64,000 bases of DNA. Source: Massilia sp. Root351. Lineage in GTDB: Bacteria; Pseudomonadota; Gammaproteobacteria; Burkholderiales; Burkholderiaceae_D. A program made the position numbers and the translations under genes. The stretch covers positions 1 through 64,000 of the forward strand of contig NZ_LMDJ01000001.1 in the NCBI RefSeq assembly GCF_001425045.1. Direction: 5' to 3'. Positions 53,891 through 63,672 of the stretch are shown here, piece by piece; position 1 is the stretch's first letter; every line of letters begins with the position of its first letter. The notes under the pieces were generated by a model. That model had not been told where the DNA came from. It searched no databases and saw only the letters and a program-made list of their open reading frames with translations.

Positions 53891-54940
53891 ATGCTAGTAG
53901 TACGCGCCATACAAGCCAGCGACCTGGACGCCCTGTTCGACATGGCCAGCCAGGTCGGCTCCGGCATGACCACGCTCAAGCCGGACATGAAGATGCTGGG
54001 CGACCGCCTGGAAATCGCCGTGGCCTCCTTCGCCGAAACCATCCCGCCCGAAAAGCGCGACTACATGTTCGTCATGGAGGACACCGACAGCGGCCGCCTG
54101 GCCGGCGTGTGCGCCATCAAGGGCTCGGTGGGCCTGGACGAGCCGTTCTACAATTACCGCATCGGCACCCTGGTGCATTCCAGCCGCGAACTGAAGGTGT
54201 TCACGCGCATGGAGACGCTGTATCTGTCCAACGACCTGACCGGCAGCACCGAACTGTGCTCGCTGTTCCTGAACCCGGACTACCGCCACGGCAACAACGG
54301 CAAATTCCTGTCCAAGTGCCGCTTCCTGTTCATCGCCCAGTTCCCGCACCTGTTCACGGAAAAGCTGATCGCCGAAATGCGCGGCTACCAGGAGTCGGAC
54401 GGCCGCTCGCCGTTCTATGAAGGCCTGGGCCGCCACTTCTTCAAGATGGAGTTCGACCATGTCGATGCCCTCACCGCGCAGGGCAAGAAGTCCTTCATCG
54501 CCGAGCTGATGCCGCGCCAGCCGCTGTACGTGGCCTACCTGCCGCAGGACGCGCAGGACGTGGTGGGCAAGGTGCACACCTCCACCGTGCCGGCGCGCCG
54601 CCTGCTGGAGCAGGAAGGCATGCACTTCGAAGGCTACGTCGACATCTTCGACGCCGGGCCGGTGCTGCAGGGCCGCGTGTCCGAGCTGCGCGCGGTGCGC
54701 GACAGCGCCCTGGCCGTGGTCGACGTCGACACCGACATGACGCACGCCTGCGCGCCGCAGCAGGAGCCGGTGCTGGTGTCGAACACCAACCTGAAGGATT
54801 TTCGCATGATCCTGTCGGACGCCGCCTCGGTGAACGGCAAGATCGACCTGTCCGCCGACGACCAGAAACTGCTGCGCGTGCACGCCGGCGACGTCGTGCG
54901 CACCTTGACTCTCAACGTGAGGAAAAACACCAATGTCTGA
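53891..54940 (+). CDS. aruG: Arginine N-succinyltransferase, beta subunit
   Basis: A 349-residue AstA-family partner of the preceding subunit. MLVVRAIQASDLDALFDMA starts the GNAT-like fold; the acyl-CoA-contact segment YRHGNNGKFLSKCRFLFIAQ and SPFYEGLGRHFFKMEF match AstA proteins well, and YVDIFDAGPVLQGRVSELR is the common C-terminal element. Its stop overlaps the start of astD by eight bases, so the two are translationally coupled. Confidence 0.94.
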   Translation: MLVVRAIQASDLDALFDMASQVGSGMTTLKPDMKMLGDRLEIAVASFAETIPPEKRDYMFVMEDTDSGRLAGVCAIKGSVGLDEPFYNYRIGTLVHSSRELKVFTRMETLYLSNDLTGSTELCSLFLNPDYRHGNNGKFLSKCRFLFIAQFPHLFTEKLIAEMRGYQESDGRSPFYEGLGRHFFKMEFDHVDALTAQGKKSFIAELMPRQPLYVAYLPQDAQDVVGKVHTSTVPARRLLEQEGMHFEGYVDIFDAGPVLQGRVSELRAVRDSALAVVDVDTDMTHACAPQQEPVLVSNTNLKDFRMILSDAASVNGKIDLSADDQKLLRVHAGDVVRTLTLNVRKNTNV

Positions 54941-56417
54941 CGCATCGAACAACGCCCTGAGCAATTTCATCAACGGCCAGTGGTCCGCCGGCCATGGCGC
55001 CGAACTGGTGACCATCGACCCGTCGAACGGCAAGCAGACCTGGGCCAGCCGCGAAGCGACCCCGGAAGACGTGGCCGCGGCGGCTGGCGCGGCGCGCGCA
55101 GCGTTCGAAGGCTGGGCCCTCGCGCCGCTGGAGCAGCGCGTGGCCATCGTCACCCGCTTCCGCGACCTGCTGAAGGAAAACGCCGAAGAGCTGGCGCTGC
55201 TGATCGCCGAGGAGGTGGGCAAGCCGCTGTGGGAGGCGCGCACCGAAGTAACCACCATGGCCAACAAGGTGGACATCTCGATCCAGTCCTACGGCGCGCG
55301 CACCGGCGAAACCCGCAGCAAGGTGGCCGACGGCGAAGCCGTGCTGCGCCACCGCCCGCACGGCGTATTCGGCGTGTTCGGCCCGTACAACTTCCCCGGC
55401 CACCTGCCCAACGGCCACATCGTACCCGCGCTGATCGCCGGTAATACCGTGGTCTTCAAGCCCAGCGAATACGCGCCGCGCACCGCCGTGAAAACCGTGC
55501 AGCTGTGGCAGCTGGCCGGCTTGCCGGCCGGCGTGCTGAACCTGGTGAACGGCGGCCGCGACACCGGCATCGCGCTGGGCCAGAACAAGGATATCGACGG
55601 CGTGCTGTTCACCGGCAGCAGCCAGACCGGCGCCGCGCTGCACCGCCAGTTCGCCGGCCAGACCGGCAAGCTGCTGGCGCTGGAAATGGGCGGCAACAAC
55701 CCGCTGGTGGTGTGGGACATCAAGGACGTCGACGCAGCCGTCTTCATGGCCGTGTCGTCCGCCTTCATCTCGGCCGGCCAGCGCTGCACCTGTGCGCGCC
55801 GCCTGGTGGTGCAGACCGGCCCGGCCGGCGACGCCTTCATCGCGCGCCTGGTGGAAGTCGCCTCCAAGCTGGTGGTGGGCGCCTCGAACGCCGAGCCGCA
55901 GCCGTTCATGGGCCCGGTGGTGTCGGCGCCGATCGCCGCGCGCCTGGTGCAGGCCCAGCACGACATGGTGGCCAGGGGCGGCAAGCTGCTGCTGGAAATG
56001 AAGCAGCTGCAGCAAGGCACCGGCTTCGTTTCGGCCGGCATCGTGGACACCACCAACGCCAAGGGCATCCCGGACGAGGAATGGTTCGGTCCCCTGCTGC
56101 AGATTATCCGCGTGGACGATTTCGACAGCGCCATCAAAGCCGCCAACGCCACCGAATACGGCCTGGCAGCAGCGCTGATCTCGAACGACGCAGCGCTGTG
56201 GAACAAGTTCCAGGTGCTGGCGCGCGCCGGCATCGTCAACTGGAACCGCCCCACCACGGGCGCTGCCAGCAGCGCGCCGTTCGGCGGCGTGGGCAAGTCC
56301 GGCAACCACCGTCCGAGCGCCTACTACGCGGCGGATTATTGCGCCTACCCGGTCGCTTCGATCGAGAACAGCGCACTCGAAATGCCGGCCAAGCTGTCGC
56401 CCGGCATGAACTTCTAA
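54933..56417 (+). CDS. astD: N-succinylglutamate 5-semialdehyde dehydrogenase
   Basis: A 494-residue NAD-dependent aldehyde dehydrogenase that oxidises succinylglutamate semialdehyde to succinylglutamate. The cofactor motif [11 protein letters not shown], the catalytic Glu in [11 protein letters not shown] and the nucleophile Cys285 in [10 protein letters not shown] are present; GNNP and CTCARR are typical of AstD rather than of general aldehyde dehydrogenases. It overlaps aruG upstream and precedes astB by 13 bases. Confidence 0.96.
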   Translation: MSDASNNALSNFINGQWSAGHGAELVTIDPSNGKQTWASREATPEDVAAAAGAARAAFEGWALAPLEQRVAIVTRFRDLLKENAEELALLIAEEVGKPLWEARTEVTTMANKVDISIQSYGARTGETRSKVADGEAVLRHRPHGVFGVFGPYNFPGHLPNGHIVPALIAGNTVVFKPSEYAPRTAVKTVQLWQLAGLPAGVLNLVNGGRDTGIALGQNKDIDGVLFTGSSQTGAALHRQFAGQTGKLLALEMGGNNPLVVWDIKDVDAAVFMAVSSAFISAGQRCTCARRLVVQTGPAGDAFIARLVEVASKLVVGASNAEPQPFMGPVVSAPIAARLVQAQHDMVARGGKLLLEMKQLQQGTGFVSAGIVDTTNAKGIPDEEWFGPLLQIIRVDDFDSAIKAANATEYGLAAALISNDAALWNKFQVLARAGIVNWNRPTTGAASSAPFGGVGKSGNHRPSAYYAADYCAYPVASIENSALEMPAKLSPGMNF

Positions 56418-56430
56418 GGAAAACGACGCC

Positions 56431-57771
56431 ATGGCGCAAGCACGCGAATTCAACTTCGATGGCCTGGTAGGCCCGTCCCATAACTATGCCGGCCTCTCGT
56501 TCGGCAACGTGGCTTCGTTCAACAACGTCAAGAGCGCGTCGAACCCGAAGCAGGCCGCCTTGCAGGGCTTGGCGAAGATGCGCGCGCTGGCGCAGCGCGG
56601 TTTTGCGCAAGCACTGCTGCCGCCGCAGGACCGTCCCAATTTCCGCCTGCTGCGCAGCCTGGGCTTCACCGGCAGCGACGCCGACGTGCTGGCCAGGGCC
56701 TACAAGGAATCGCCGGTGATTCTGGCTTGCGCCTACTCCGCCTCGCCGATGTGGACCGCCAACGCCGCCACCGTCAGCCCCTCGGCGGACACCGGCGACG
56801 GCCGCGTGCACTTCACGCCGGCCAACCTGAACAACAAGCTGCACCGCGCTTTCGAGCACGCGCAGTCGGCGCGCAGCCTGCGCGCCATCTTCAGCGATCC
56901 GAAGCACTTCGCCGTGCATGACGCGCTGCCCGGTACTCCGGCCTTCGGCGATGAAGGCGCGGCCAACCACACGCGCCTGTGCGCCGCACACGGCGCGCAA
57001 GCGGTCGAAGTGTTCGTCTACGGCCGCGTGGAGTTCGACGCGGCCGCGCCCGCGCCCAAGCGCTTCCCGGCGCGCCAGACGCTGGAAGCATCGCAAGCCG
57101 TGGCGCGCCTGCACGGCCTGGCCGCCGAGCGCACCGTCTACGTCCAGCAAAACCCGGACGTGATCGACCAGGGCGTGTTCCACAACGACGTGATCGCGGT
57201 CGGTAACGGCAACGTGCTGTTCTACCACGAGCAGGCTTTCGCCGACGAAGCGGCCACGCTGGAGCGCGTGCGCGCGGCCATGGCCGGCGTGGGCGCGGAG
57301 CTGCAGGCGGTGCGCGTGGACACCGGCGCCGTGGCCGTGGCCGACGCGGTGCACAGCTACCTGTTCAACTCCCAGCTGCTGTCCAAGGCGGACGGCAAGA
57401 TGGCGCTGGTGATCCCGCAGGAGTGCCAGGAGAACCCCGCCGTGGCGCGCTACCTGGACGGCCTGGTGGCCAGCGGCGGCCCGGTCGATGAACTGATCCA
57501 TTTCGACCTGCGCCAGTCGATGCGCAACGGCGGCGGCCCTGCGTGCCTGCGCCTGCGCGTGGCGCTGACGGACCAGGAAGCGGCGGCCATGCACCAGGGC
57601 GTGGTCATGACCGAGGCGCTGTACCACACGCTGGTGGCGTGGGTGGAGAAGCACTACCGCGACCACCTGGAGCCGCAAGACCTGGCCGACCCCGCGCTGG
57701 CGCTGGAAACCCGCGCCGCACTGGAGGAGCTGACCCGCATGCTGGGCTTGCCGGGGCTGTATGATCTGTAA
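56431..57771 (+). CDS. astB: N-succinylarginine dihydrolase
   Basis: A 446-residue enzyme of the amidinotransferase (beta/alpha propeller) superfamily that converts succinylarginine to succinylornithine with release of two ammonia and CO2. The start [20 protein letters not shown] is diagnostic. Catalytic residues are visible as a Glu in [13 protein letters not shown], a His near [13 protein letters not shown] and Cys372 in [10 protein letters not shown], close to Cys365 of E. coli AstB. The stop lies within a 13-bp near-perfect tandem repeat (57763-57788). Confidence 0.96.
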   Translation: MAQAREFNFDGLVGPSHNYAGLSFGNVASFNNVKSASNPKQAALQGLAKMRALAQRGFAQALLPPQDRPNFRLLRSLGFTGSDADVLARAYKESPVILACAYSASPMWTANAATVSPSADTGDGRVHFTPANLNNKLHRAFEHAQSARSLRAIFSDPKHFAVHDALPGTPAFGDEGAANHTRLCAAHGAQAVEVFVYGRVEFDAAAPAPKRFPARQTLEASQAVARLHGLAAERTVYVQQNPDVIDQGVFHNDVIAVGNGNVLFYHEQAFADEAATLERVRAAMAGVGAELQAVRVDTGAVAVADAVHSYLFNSQLLSKADGKMALVIPQECQENPAVARYLDGLVASGGPVDELIHFDLRQSMRNGGGPACLRLRVALTDQEAAAMHQGVVMTEALYHTLVAWVEKHYRDHLEPQDLADPALALETRAALEELTRMLGLPGLYDL

Positions 57772-57788
57772 GTTCGATCTGTAAATTC
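57763..57788 (+). repeat. 13-bp tandem repeat spanning the astB stop codon
   Basis: GATCTGTAAGTTC (57763-57775) is followed directly by GATCTGTAAATTC (57776-57788), with 12 of 13 bases identical. The first TAA is the astB stop. It looks like a small slippage duplication. Confidence 0.75.
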
Positions 57789-57806
57789 GAGTAATCATCC
57801 CCATAT

Positions 57807-57831
57807 GGTTGCGGGGCCAACCCCCGCAACC
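57807..57831 (+). other. Strong hairpin in the astB-gdhB gap
   Basis: GGTTGCGGGG at 57807-57816 pairs perfectly with CCCCGCAACC at 57822-57831 around a 5-base loop. No T-run follows, so it is not a standard terminator. It may attenuate or stabilise mRNA between astB and the very long gdhB gene. Confidence 0.5.
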
Positions 57832-57908
57832 GAATAAAGCGTCGCCGCCGTCCAGCCAAAAGCCTCACGGTGTGGACGGAATACACACAACGTATTGGAG
57901 AAGCAACG

Positions 57909-60900
57909 ATGACACAAATGCCACAAGACCTGCGCAAACAGACGCTGGACCTGATCAACGCGAACAAGTCGGCCGACAGCGGCCAAGTCTCCGCCCTGAT
58001 CGGCGCCTGGCTCGCGGCCATAGATGAAGAAGACCTGGCCGGCGTCGCGCCGGACAGTCTGGTCCCGGTGCTGTGGGAAGGTTTTGCGCAGGCTGCCAAG
58101 CGCAGCGGCGCAGGTGTGCAGATCGCCAAATTGCGCTACGCCGACGGCCGCGGCGGCAAGGCGACCGCGTTGCTGATCCTGAACGACGACATGCCGTACC
58201 TGGTGGACTCCATCGTCATGGCCTTGCGCAAGCAGCGCCTGATCGCCAACGGCGTGCTGAACGCGGTGCTGCCGGTGGCGCGTTCCGCCGACGGCGTGGC
58301 GACCGCCGTCGGCGCTGACGCGGCCGGCGGCAAGTTCGAATCCTACGTGCTGGTCCTGCTGGCCGACGACCTGGCCGAAGGCGACCTGGCGGCCCTGGTG
58401 GCGCGCCTGGAAATGGTGGCGCGCGACGCCGCCGTGGTGCGCCGCGACCTGGACGCCATGAAAGAGCGCTTCACCAGCGTGGGCGCGGCAGCAGCCGCGA
58501 ACGGCGGTGCAGAAGGCCAGGAAGTGGCCGCCTTCCTGGACTGGGCCCGCACCGAAGGCTTCGAGCCGTTCGGCTACGCCTATTACCAGGTCAAGCCTGG
58601 CGTACGCGAACTGGAACGCGACATCCCGAGCCGCATCGGCGTGCTGCAGGACACCTCGCACCCGATCTACGGCACCTGCCTGGCCAACATCCCCGGCGAC
58701 TTCGACACCCTCTCCAAGCGTCCGCATACCCTGTCCATCGTCAAGGCCGACGTGGAAGGCACGCTGCACCGCGACCAGCACCTGGACTTCATCGGCGTGC
58801 GCAACACCGACGCCAACGGCGCCATCCTGGGCGAACACTGCTTCGTCGGCCTGTTCACCCGCGCCGCCACCATCACCCCGCTGACCCGCATGCCGTTCGC
58901 GCGCGGCCGCATCGCGCAGGTGCTGCAGATCGCCGGCGTGCGCAAGGAAGGCTTCCGCGCCGAGAAGTTCGTCGAGATCCTGGAATCGCTGCCGCGCACC
59001 GAAGCGATGGAAGCCGAACCGCAGTGGCTGGCCGACGTGTGCGGCGCGGTCGTGTCGCTGTACAAGCAGCCGCGCACCAAGGTGTTCGCCCGCCGCGACG
59101 TGTACGCCCGCCACCTGAATGTGCTGGTCTACCTGCCGCGCGAGCGCTACAGCGCCTCGGTGGCGCACGCGCTGGCCAAGGCCCTGCAGCAAAGCTCGGG
59201 CGCCTCGCACGTCAGCTCGCAAACCCTGGTGGCCGACGGCCCGCTGGCGCGCGTTTACCTGATCGCGCACGCCGCCCGTTATCCGCTGGACCTGGAGTCC
59301 GACATCCAGCGTCCGCTGCTGTCCATCCTGGATGGCTGGCACAACAGCTTCTCCACCCTGGCCGACGCCGTGTTCGAAGAGGGCACCCGCACCAGCCTGC
59401 GCAAACTGTGCGCCACGCTGCCGGTGGACTACGTGAACGCCACCGCACCCGCCGTGGCCTTCCATGACCTGGGCGCCATGCTGCGCCAGGGCGACGGCGG
59501 CCGCGTGGCCGCGCGCGTGGAACTGGCTTCGGCCGACAGCAAGGCCACCACCATCCGCCTGTACTCGGTGGAGCGCGTGCCGTCGCTGTCCAATATCCTG
59601 CCGGCGCTGCACAATGCCGGCGTGGCGATCGACCGCGAGCAGACCTACACCATCCACACCGGCGACGGCAAGCGCCACTTCGTCACCAGCCTGCTGGTGG
59701 ACGAGGTCAGCGCCGCCAAGCTGGCGCAGCCCGGCGTGGCCGAAGTGGTGCAGGACCTGGTCACCTCGCTGTTCAACAACGAAGCAGAAGACGGCCGCCT
59801 GAACGGCCTGGTCATCGAAGGCGGCTTGAGCACCCGCCAGGTGCAGCTGGTGCGCGCCTATGCGAGCTACTGGCGCCAGGCCGGCAGCCGCTTCTCGGTG
59901 CGCTACGTGGCTGAAACGCTGCGCAAGCAGCCGGCCCTGGTGAAGGAACTGGTCGATGCGTTTGAACAGCGCTTCAACCCCGCGCTGCCGGAAGCCGAGC
60001 GCACCGCAGCGCTGGAGAAACTGGCCGGCGTCAAGTCGCGCCTGGCGTCCGTGAACCATGCGGACACCGAGGAAATCCTGGCCGCCATGGTCGACCTGAT
60101 GGCCGCCACGCTGCGCACCAACTACTACCAGAACAAGCAGCAGGGCGACAAGATCATCTTCAAGTTCGACACCAGCCACCTGGCGCTGGTGCCGGAACCG
60201 CGTCCGTTCCGCGAGATCTTCGTGTTTTCGCGCCGTTTCGAAGGCGTGCACCTGCGCGGCGGCCCCGTGGCGCGCGGCGGCCTGCGCTGGTCGGACCGCA
60301 TGGAAGACTACCGCACCGAGGTGCTGGGCCTGGTAAAAGCGCAGATGGTGAAGAACGCCGTCATCGTACCGGCCGGCGCCAAGGGCGGCTTCGTGTGCAA
60401 GATGATGCCGAAGGACGCCGTGCGCGAAACCATCGCCGCTGAAGGCGAAGCCGTGTACCGCCTGTTCATTTCCAGCCTGCTGGAGGTGACCGACAACCGC
60501 GTGCTGGGCAATATCGTCTCGCCAGCGGACACCGTCTGCTACGACGGCGCCGACCCCTACCTGGTGGTGGCCGCCGACAAGGGCACCGCGACCTTCTCCG
60601 ACATCGCCAACGGCATCGCCGTGCAGCGCGGCTTCTGGCTGGGCGACGCTTTCGCCTCCGGCGGCTCGAACGGCTACGACCACAAGAAGATGGGCATCAC
60701 CGCCAAGGGCGCGTTCGAAGCGGTCAAGCGCCACTTCTACGAGATGGACCACAACATGGAAACCACCCCGTTTACCGTGGTGGGCGTGGGCGACATGTCG
60801 GGCGACGTGTTCGGCAACGGCGTGCTGCTGTCGAACCAGATCAAGCTGCTGGCCGCGTTCGACCACCGCCACATCTTCCTGGACCCGAATCCGGACACCG

Positions 60901-62639
60901 CCGTTTCCTTTGCCGAACGCCAGCGCATGTTCGCCCTGCCGCGCTCTTCGTGGGAAGACTACAACAAGGAACTGATCTCGCAGGGCGGCGGCGTATTCCC
61001 GCGCAGCGCCCGCTCGATCGAACTGTCGCCGCAGATCCGCGCCGCGCTGGACATCGCGGAAACCGCGCTGCCGCCGGAAGAGCTGATGCACCGCATCCTG
61101 CTGGCGCCGGTGGACCTGTTCTACAACGGCGGCATCGGCACCTACATCAAGTCGTCGGCCGAGTCGCATGCGCAAGTGAAGGACCGCGCCAACGACAATA
61201 TCCGCGTCAACGGCAGTGAACTGCGCTGCAAGATCGTGGCCGAAGGCGGCAACCTGGGCGCCACCCAGGCCGGCCGCATCGAGTTCGCGCTGGCGGGCGG
61301 CCGCATCTTCACCGATGCGATCGACAACTCGGCCGGCGTGGACTGCTCGGACCATGAGGTGAACGCGAAGATGTGGCTGGACGTGGAAATGAACGCCGGC
61401 CAGCTGTCCGAAGCGGACCGCAACCGCATCCTGAACGAAATGACGGACGACATCGAGCGCCTGGTCCTGCGCGACAACACGCTGCAGACGCACCTGCTGG
61501 TGCGCGAACAGCAAGCACAGTCCGAGGCAGCGGTGCAGGACGGCTACGCCGCGCTGATCGCCAGCCTGGAAGAAGAGGGTGCGCTGTCGCGTGAACTGGA
61601 GCAGCTGCCCACCGTGGCTGAACTGGCGCGCCGCAAGCTCGACGGCCGTGGTTTGACCACGCCGGAACTGGCGGTGGTGATCGCCAACGTGAAGAACCGC
61701 TACAAGCGCCTGCTGTCGGCGCTGCCGCTGACGGAAGAGAGCTGGGCCGAGGCGGTGCTCAAGCCGTACTTCCCGGACCTGCTGGTGGCCACCCGTCCCG
61801 CGCTGGCGCACCCGCTGGCCAACGCCATCCTGGCCACCGTGCTGGCCAACGAATCGGTGAACCGCTGCGGTCCGCTGATGCTGCGCGAACTGGCTGCCGA
61901 ACATAGCGTGGATGAAGCCGACGTGATCCTGGCCTGGGGCCAGGCATGGTCGGCGCTGAACCTGGCGCCGGTGTTCGAGGCGCTGGACGCGGATGCATTG
62001 AAAGTGCCGCGCGCCGTGTCGATCAAGGTCGACGGCCGCACCCGCAGCCTGCAGCGCGCTGTGATCCAGGGCGTGCTGGCCGTGCCTGCCGACCAGCTGC
62101 GCGCAGCCGGCGGCGTGGACGAGCTGACCCGCCTGTTCGCCCAGCCGGACATGCTGAAGAAACTGGTGCCGGCCGATGGCCAGTCCGAAGCCGACACCAC
62201 GCCGGGCCTGCGTCCTGAATTCGCGCATGCATGGAAAGCGGTGGACGCGGTGGAAGCCGTGGCGGCCTTCGTGTTCGCGGCGCTGTCGGTCAAGCGTCCG
62301 GGCGGCATGGACCTGCCGGCCTTCCTGCAAGTGGGCATGGCCCTGCGCAGCCAGGCGGGCATCGACACGCTGGAACGCGGCCTGAAGCTGCCTGCCGCCA
62401 GCCGCTCGCAAGAGCAGCTGCGCAGCTACGCCCAGCACGCGCTGCGCCGCACGCAGCAGCGCCTGCTGACGCAAGTGCTGGCCCGCGCCACCAACGGCCA
62501 CGACGCGGCCGAAGCCGTGGAAGTGGTGACCAACACGCTGGGGCTGTCCGGCTACGCCACCTCGGCGGACCTGGAGCAGGCGATGCTGGACGTGTGGGCG
62601 CTGTCCGAAGCGGCCAACGCCGTTCCGCTGGCGGCTTAA
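57909..62639 (+). CDS. gdhB: NAD-specific glutamate dehydrogenase, large (180-kDa class)
   Basis: A 1576-residue cytoplasmic enzyme that oxidatively deaminates glutamate to 2-oxoglutarate. It belongs to the large Pseudomonas/Streptomyces GdhB class: a long N-terminal regulatory half with LDWARTEGFEPFGYAYYQ and HCFVGLFTRAA, then the catalytic half with GGPVARGGLRWSDR, the active-site segment PAGAKGGFVCKMMP near residue 825, DPYLVVAADKGTATFSDIAN and GGSNGYDHKKMGIT, and a helical C-terminal domain. The ATG at 57909 has a GGAG eight bases upstream. Its position inside the ast cluster links arginine breakdown to the citric acid cycle. astE starts four bases after its stop. Confidence 0.97.
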   Translation: MTQMPQDLRKQTLDLINANKSADSGQVSALIGAWLAAIDEEDLAGVAPDSLVPVLWEGFAQAAKRSGAGVQIAKLRYADGRGGKATALLILNDDMPYLVDSIVMALRKQRLIANGVLNAVLPVARSADGVATAVGADAAGGKFESYVLVLLADDLAEGDLAALVARLEMVARDAAVVRRDLDAMKERFTSVGAAAAANGGAEGQEVAAFLDWARTEGFEPFGYAYYQVKPGVRELERDIPSRIGVLQDTSHPIYGTCLANIPGDFDTLSKRPHTLSIVKADVEGTLHRDQHLDFIGVRNTDANGAILGEHCFVGLFTRAATITPLTRMPFARGRIAQVLQIAGVRKEGFRAEKFVEILESLPRTEAMEAEPQWLADVCGAVVSLYKQPRTKVFARRDVYARHLNVLVYLPRERYSASVAHALAKALQQSSGASHVSSQTLVADGPLARVYLIAHAARYPLDLESDIQRPLLSILDGWHNSFSTLADAVFEEGTRTSLRKLCATLPVDYVNATAPAVAFHDLGAMLRQGDGGRVAARVELASADSKATTIRLYSVERVPSLSNILPALHNAGVAIDREQTYTIHTGDGKRHFVTSLLVDEVSAAKLAQPGVAEVVQDLVTSLFNNEAEDGRLNGLVIEGGLSTRQVQLVRAYASYWRQAGSRFSVRYVAETLRKQPALVKELVDAFEQRFNPALPEAERTAALEKLAGVKSRLASVNHADTEEILAAMVDLMAATLRTNYYQNKQQGDKIIFKFDTSHLALVPEPRPFREIFVFSRRFEGVHLRGGPVARGGLRWSDRMEDYRTEVLGLVKAQMVKNAVIVPAGAKGGFVCKMMPKDAVRETIAAEGEAVYRLFISSLLEVTDNRVLGNIVSPADTVCYDGADPYLVVAADKGTATFSDIANGIAVQRGFWLGDAFASGGSNGYDHKKMGITAKGAFEAVKRHFYEMDHNMETTPFTVVGVGDMSGDVFGNGVLLSNQIKLLAAFDHRHIFLDPNPDTAVSFAERQRMFALPRSSWEDYNKELISQGGGVFPRSARSIELSPQIRAALDIAETALPPEELMHRILLAPVDLFYNGGIGTYIKSSAESHAQVKDRANDNIRVNGSELRCKIVAEGGNLGATQAGRIEFALAGGRIFTDAIDNSAGVDCSDHEVNAKMWLDVEMNAGQLSEADRNRILNEMTDDIERLVLRDNTLQTHLLVREQQAQSEAAVQDGYAALIASLEEEGALSRELEQLPTVAELARRKLDGRGLTTPELAVVIANVKNRYKRLLSALPLTEESWAEAVLKPYFPDLLVATRPALAHPLANAILATVLANESVNRCGPLMLRELAAEHSVDEADVILAWGQAWSALNLAPVFEALDADALKVPRAVSIKVDGRTRSLQRAVIQGVLAVPADQLRAAGGVDELTRLFAQPDMLKKLVPADGQSEADTTPGLRPEFAHAWKAVDAVEAVAAFVFAALSVKRPGGMDLPAFLQVGMALRSQAGIDTLERGLKLPAASRSQEQLRSYAQHALRRTQQRLLTQVLARATNGHDAAEAVEVVTNTLGLSGYATSADLEQAMLDVWALSEAANAVPLAA

Positions 62640-62643
62640 GCGC

Positions 62644-63666
62644 ATGGCGATGTTGCCTGAAGCAGTAAGGGCGTTGGCCGAGGCGGACTTCAGCGCCGTC
62701 GCGGCCCGCTTCGCGGCGGCCGGTTTTGCGGTGACGCAGCCGGCCGACGGCATCCTGACCGTGAAGCGTCCTACCCCGGCCGATGCCGGTGCGGATGCCG
62801 ATGGCGCCGCGCGTGCTGCGGTGCTGGTCTCGGTCGGTGTGCATGGCGATGAGACCGGCCCGATCGAAGTGGTGGCCTACCTGCTGGACGCGCTGTCGCG
62901 CGACGTTGCGGCCAATGCGTCGGCATTGGCGGTGGACCTGATGCTTTGTGTCGGCAACATCGGCGCCATCCGCGCCGGCAAGCGTTTCATCGACGCGGAT
63001 CTGAACCGCATGTTCCGCGCCCAGCGCGGCACGCTGGAAGGCACGGCCGAAGCGGCGCGCGCCGACGTGATGATTGCCGCCACCAGCGACTTTTTCAAGG
63101 ATGCGGGGCCGGTGCGCTGGCACCTGGACCTGCACACCGCCATCCGCCCCTCGGTCTACCCGACCTTCGCCATTGTCCCCGAGATCATCGAGGACGGCGC
63201 GCGCGGAAAGCTGATCGGCTGGCTGGGGCAGGCGGCGATCGGCGCCGTCATCATGAATCCGGCATCGGTGGGCACCTACAGCTACTACTCCGCCGAGCAT
63301 CACGCCGCAGCCGGCACCACGGTGGAGCTGGGCCGTGTCGGCACGCTGGGCGAAAACAACCTGGAGCAGTTCACGGAAGCGTCGCAGGCGCTGGACGACC
63401 TGCTGCGCGGCGCGGAGCCCAGGCAGGCGAAAGCGGCGCCGCACGTGTACGCCACCGCGCGCCAGATCATCAAGCTGAGCGACCAATTCCAGATGGCGTT
63501 CGGCAAGGACACCTGGAACTTCACACCGCTCAAGCAGGGTGACGAAATCGCGCGCGACGGCGACACGGTCTATACCGTTCAGCACCCGGAAGAAATGGTG
63601 GTGTTCCCGAACCCGGACGTCCGCATCGGCTTGCGCGCAGGCTTGATGGTGGTGCGGCTCAGTTAG
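62644..63666 (+). CDS. astE: Succinylglutamate desuccinylase
   Basis: A 340-residue zinc hydrolase that splits succinylglutamate into succinate and glutamate, the last pathway step. The AstE/aspartoacylase zinc motif reads VHGDETGPIEVV with His and Glu ligands; the substrate Arg/Asn pair occurs in DADLNRMFRAQRG, and the third ligand His in WHLDLHTAIRPS. The catalytic Glu is in TTVELGRVGTLGENN. It is separated from astB by gdhB, and only four bases separate it from gdhB, so the two are co-translated. Confidence 0.95.
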   Translation: MAMLPEAVRALAEADFSAVAARFAAAGFAVTQPADGILTVKRPTPADAGADADGAARAAVLVSVGVHGDETGPIEVVAYLLDALSRDVAANASALAVDLMLCVGNIGAIRAGKRFIDADLNRMFRAQRGTLEGTAEAARADVMIAATSDFFKDAGPVRWHLDLHTAIRPSVYPTFAIVPEIIEDGARGKLIGWLGQAAIGAVIMNPASVGTYSYYSAEHHAAAGTTVELGRVGTLGENNLEQFTEASQALDDLLRGAEPRQAKAAPHVYATARQIIKLSDQFQMAFGKDTWNFTPLKQGDEIARDGDTVYTVQHPEEMVVFPNPDVRIGLRAGLMVVRLS

Positions 63667-63672
63667 TCCAGG

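Noticed and set aside
57795..62753. Very long minus-strand open frame (about 1650 codons) opposite gdhB
   Set aside because: It is the complement of a GC-rich gene with strong codon bias; the translation is a low-complexity Arg/His/Val-rich sequence without domains, while the plus strand encodes a complete glutamate dehydrogenase.
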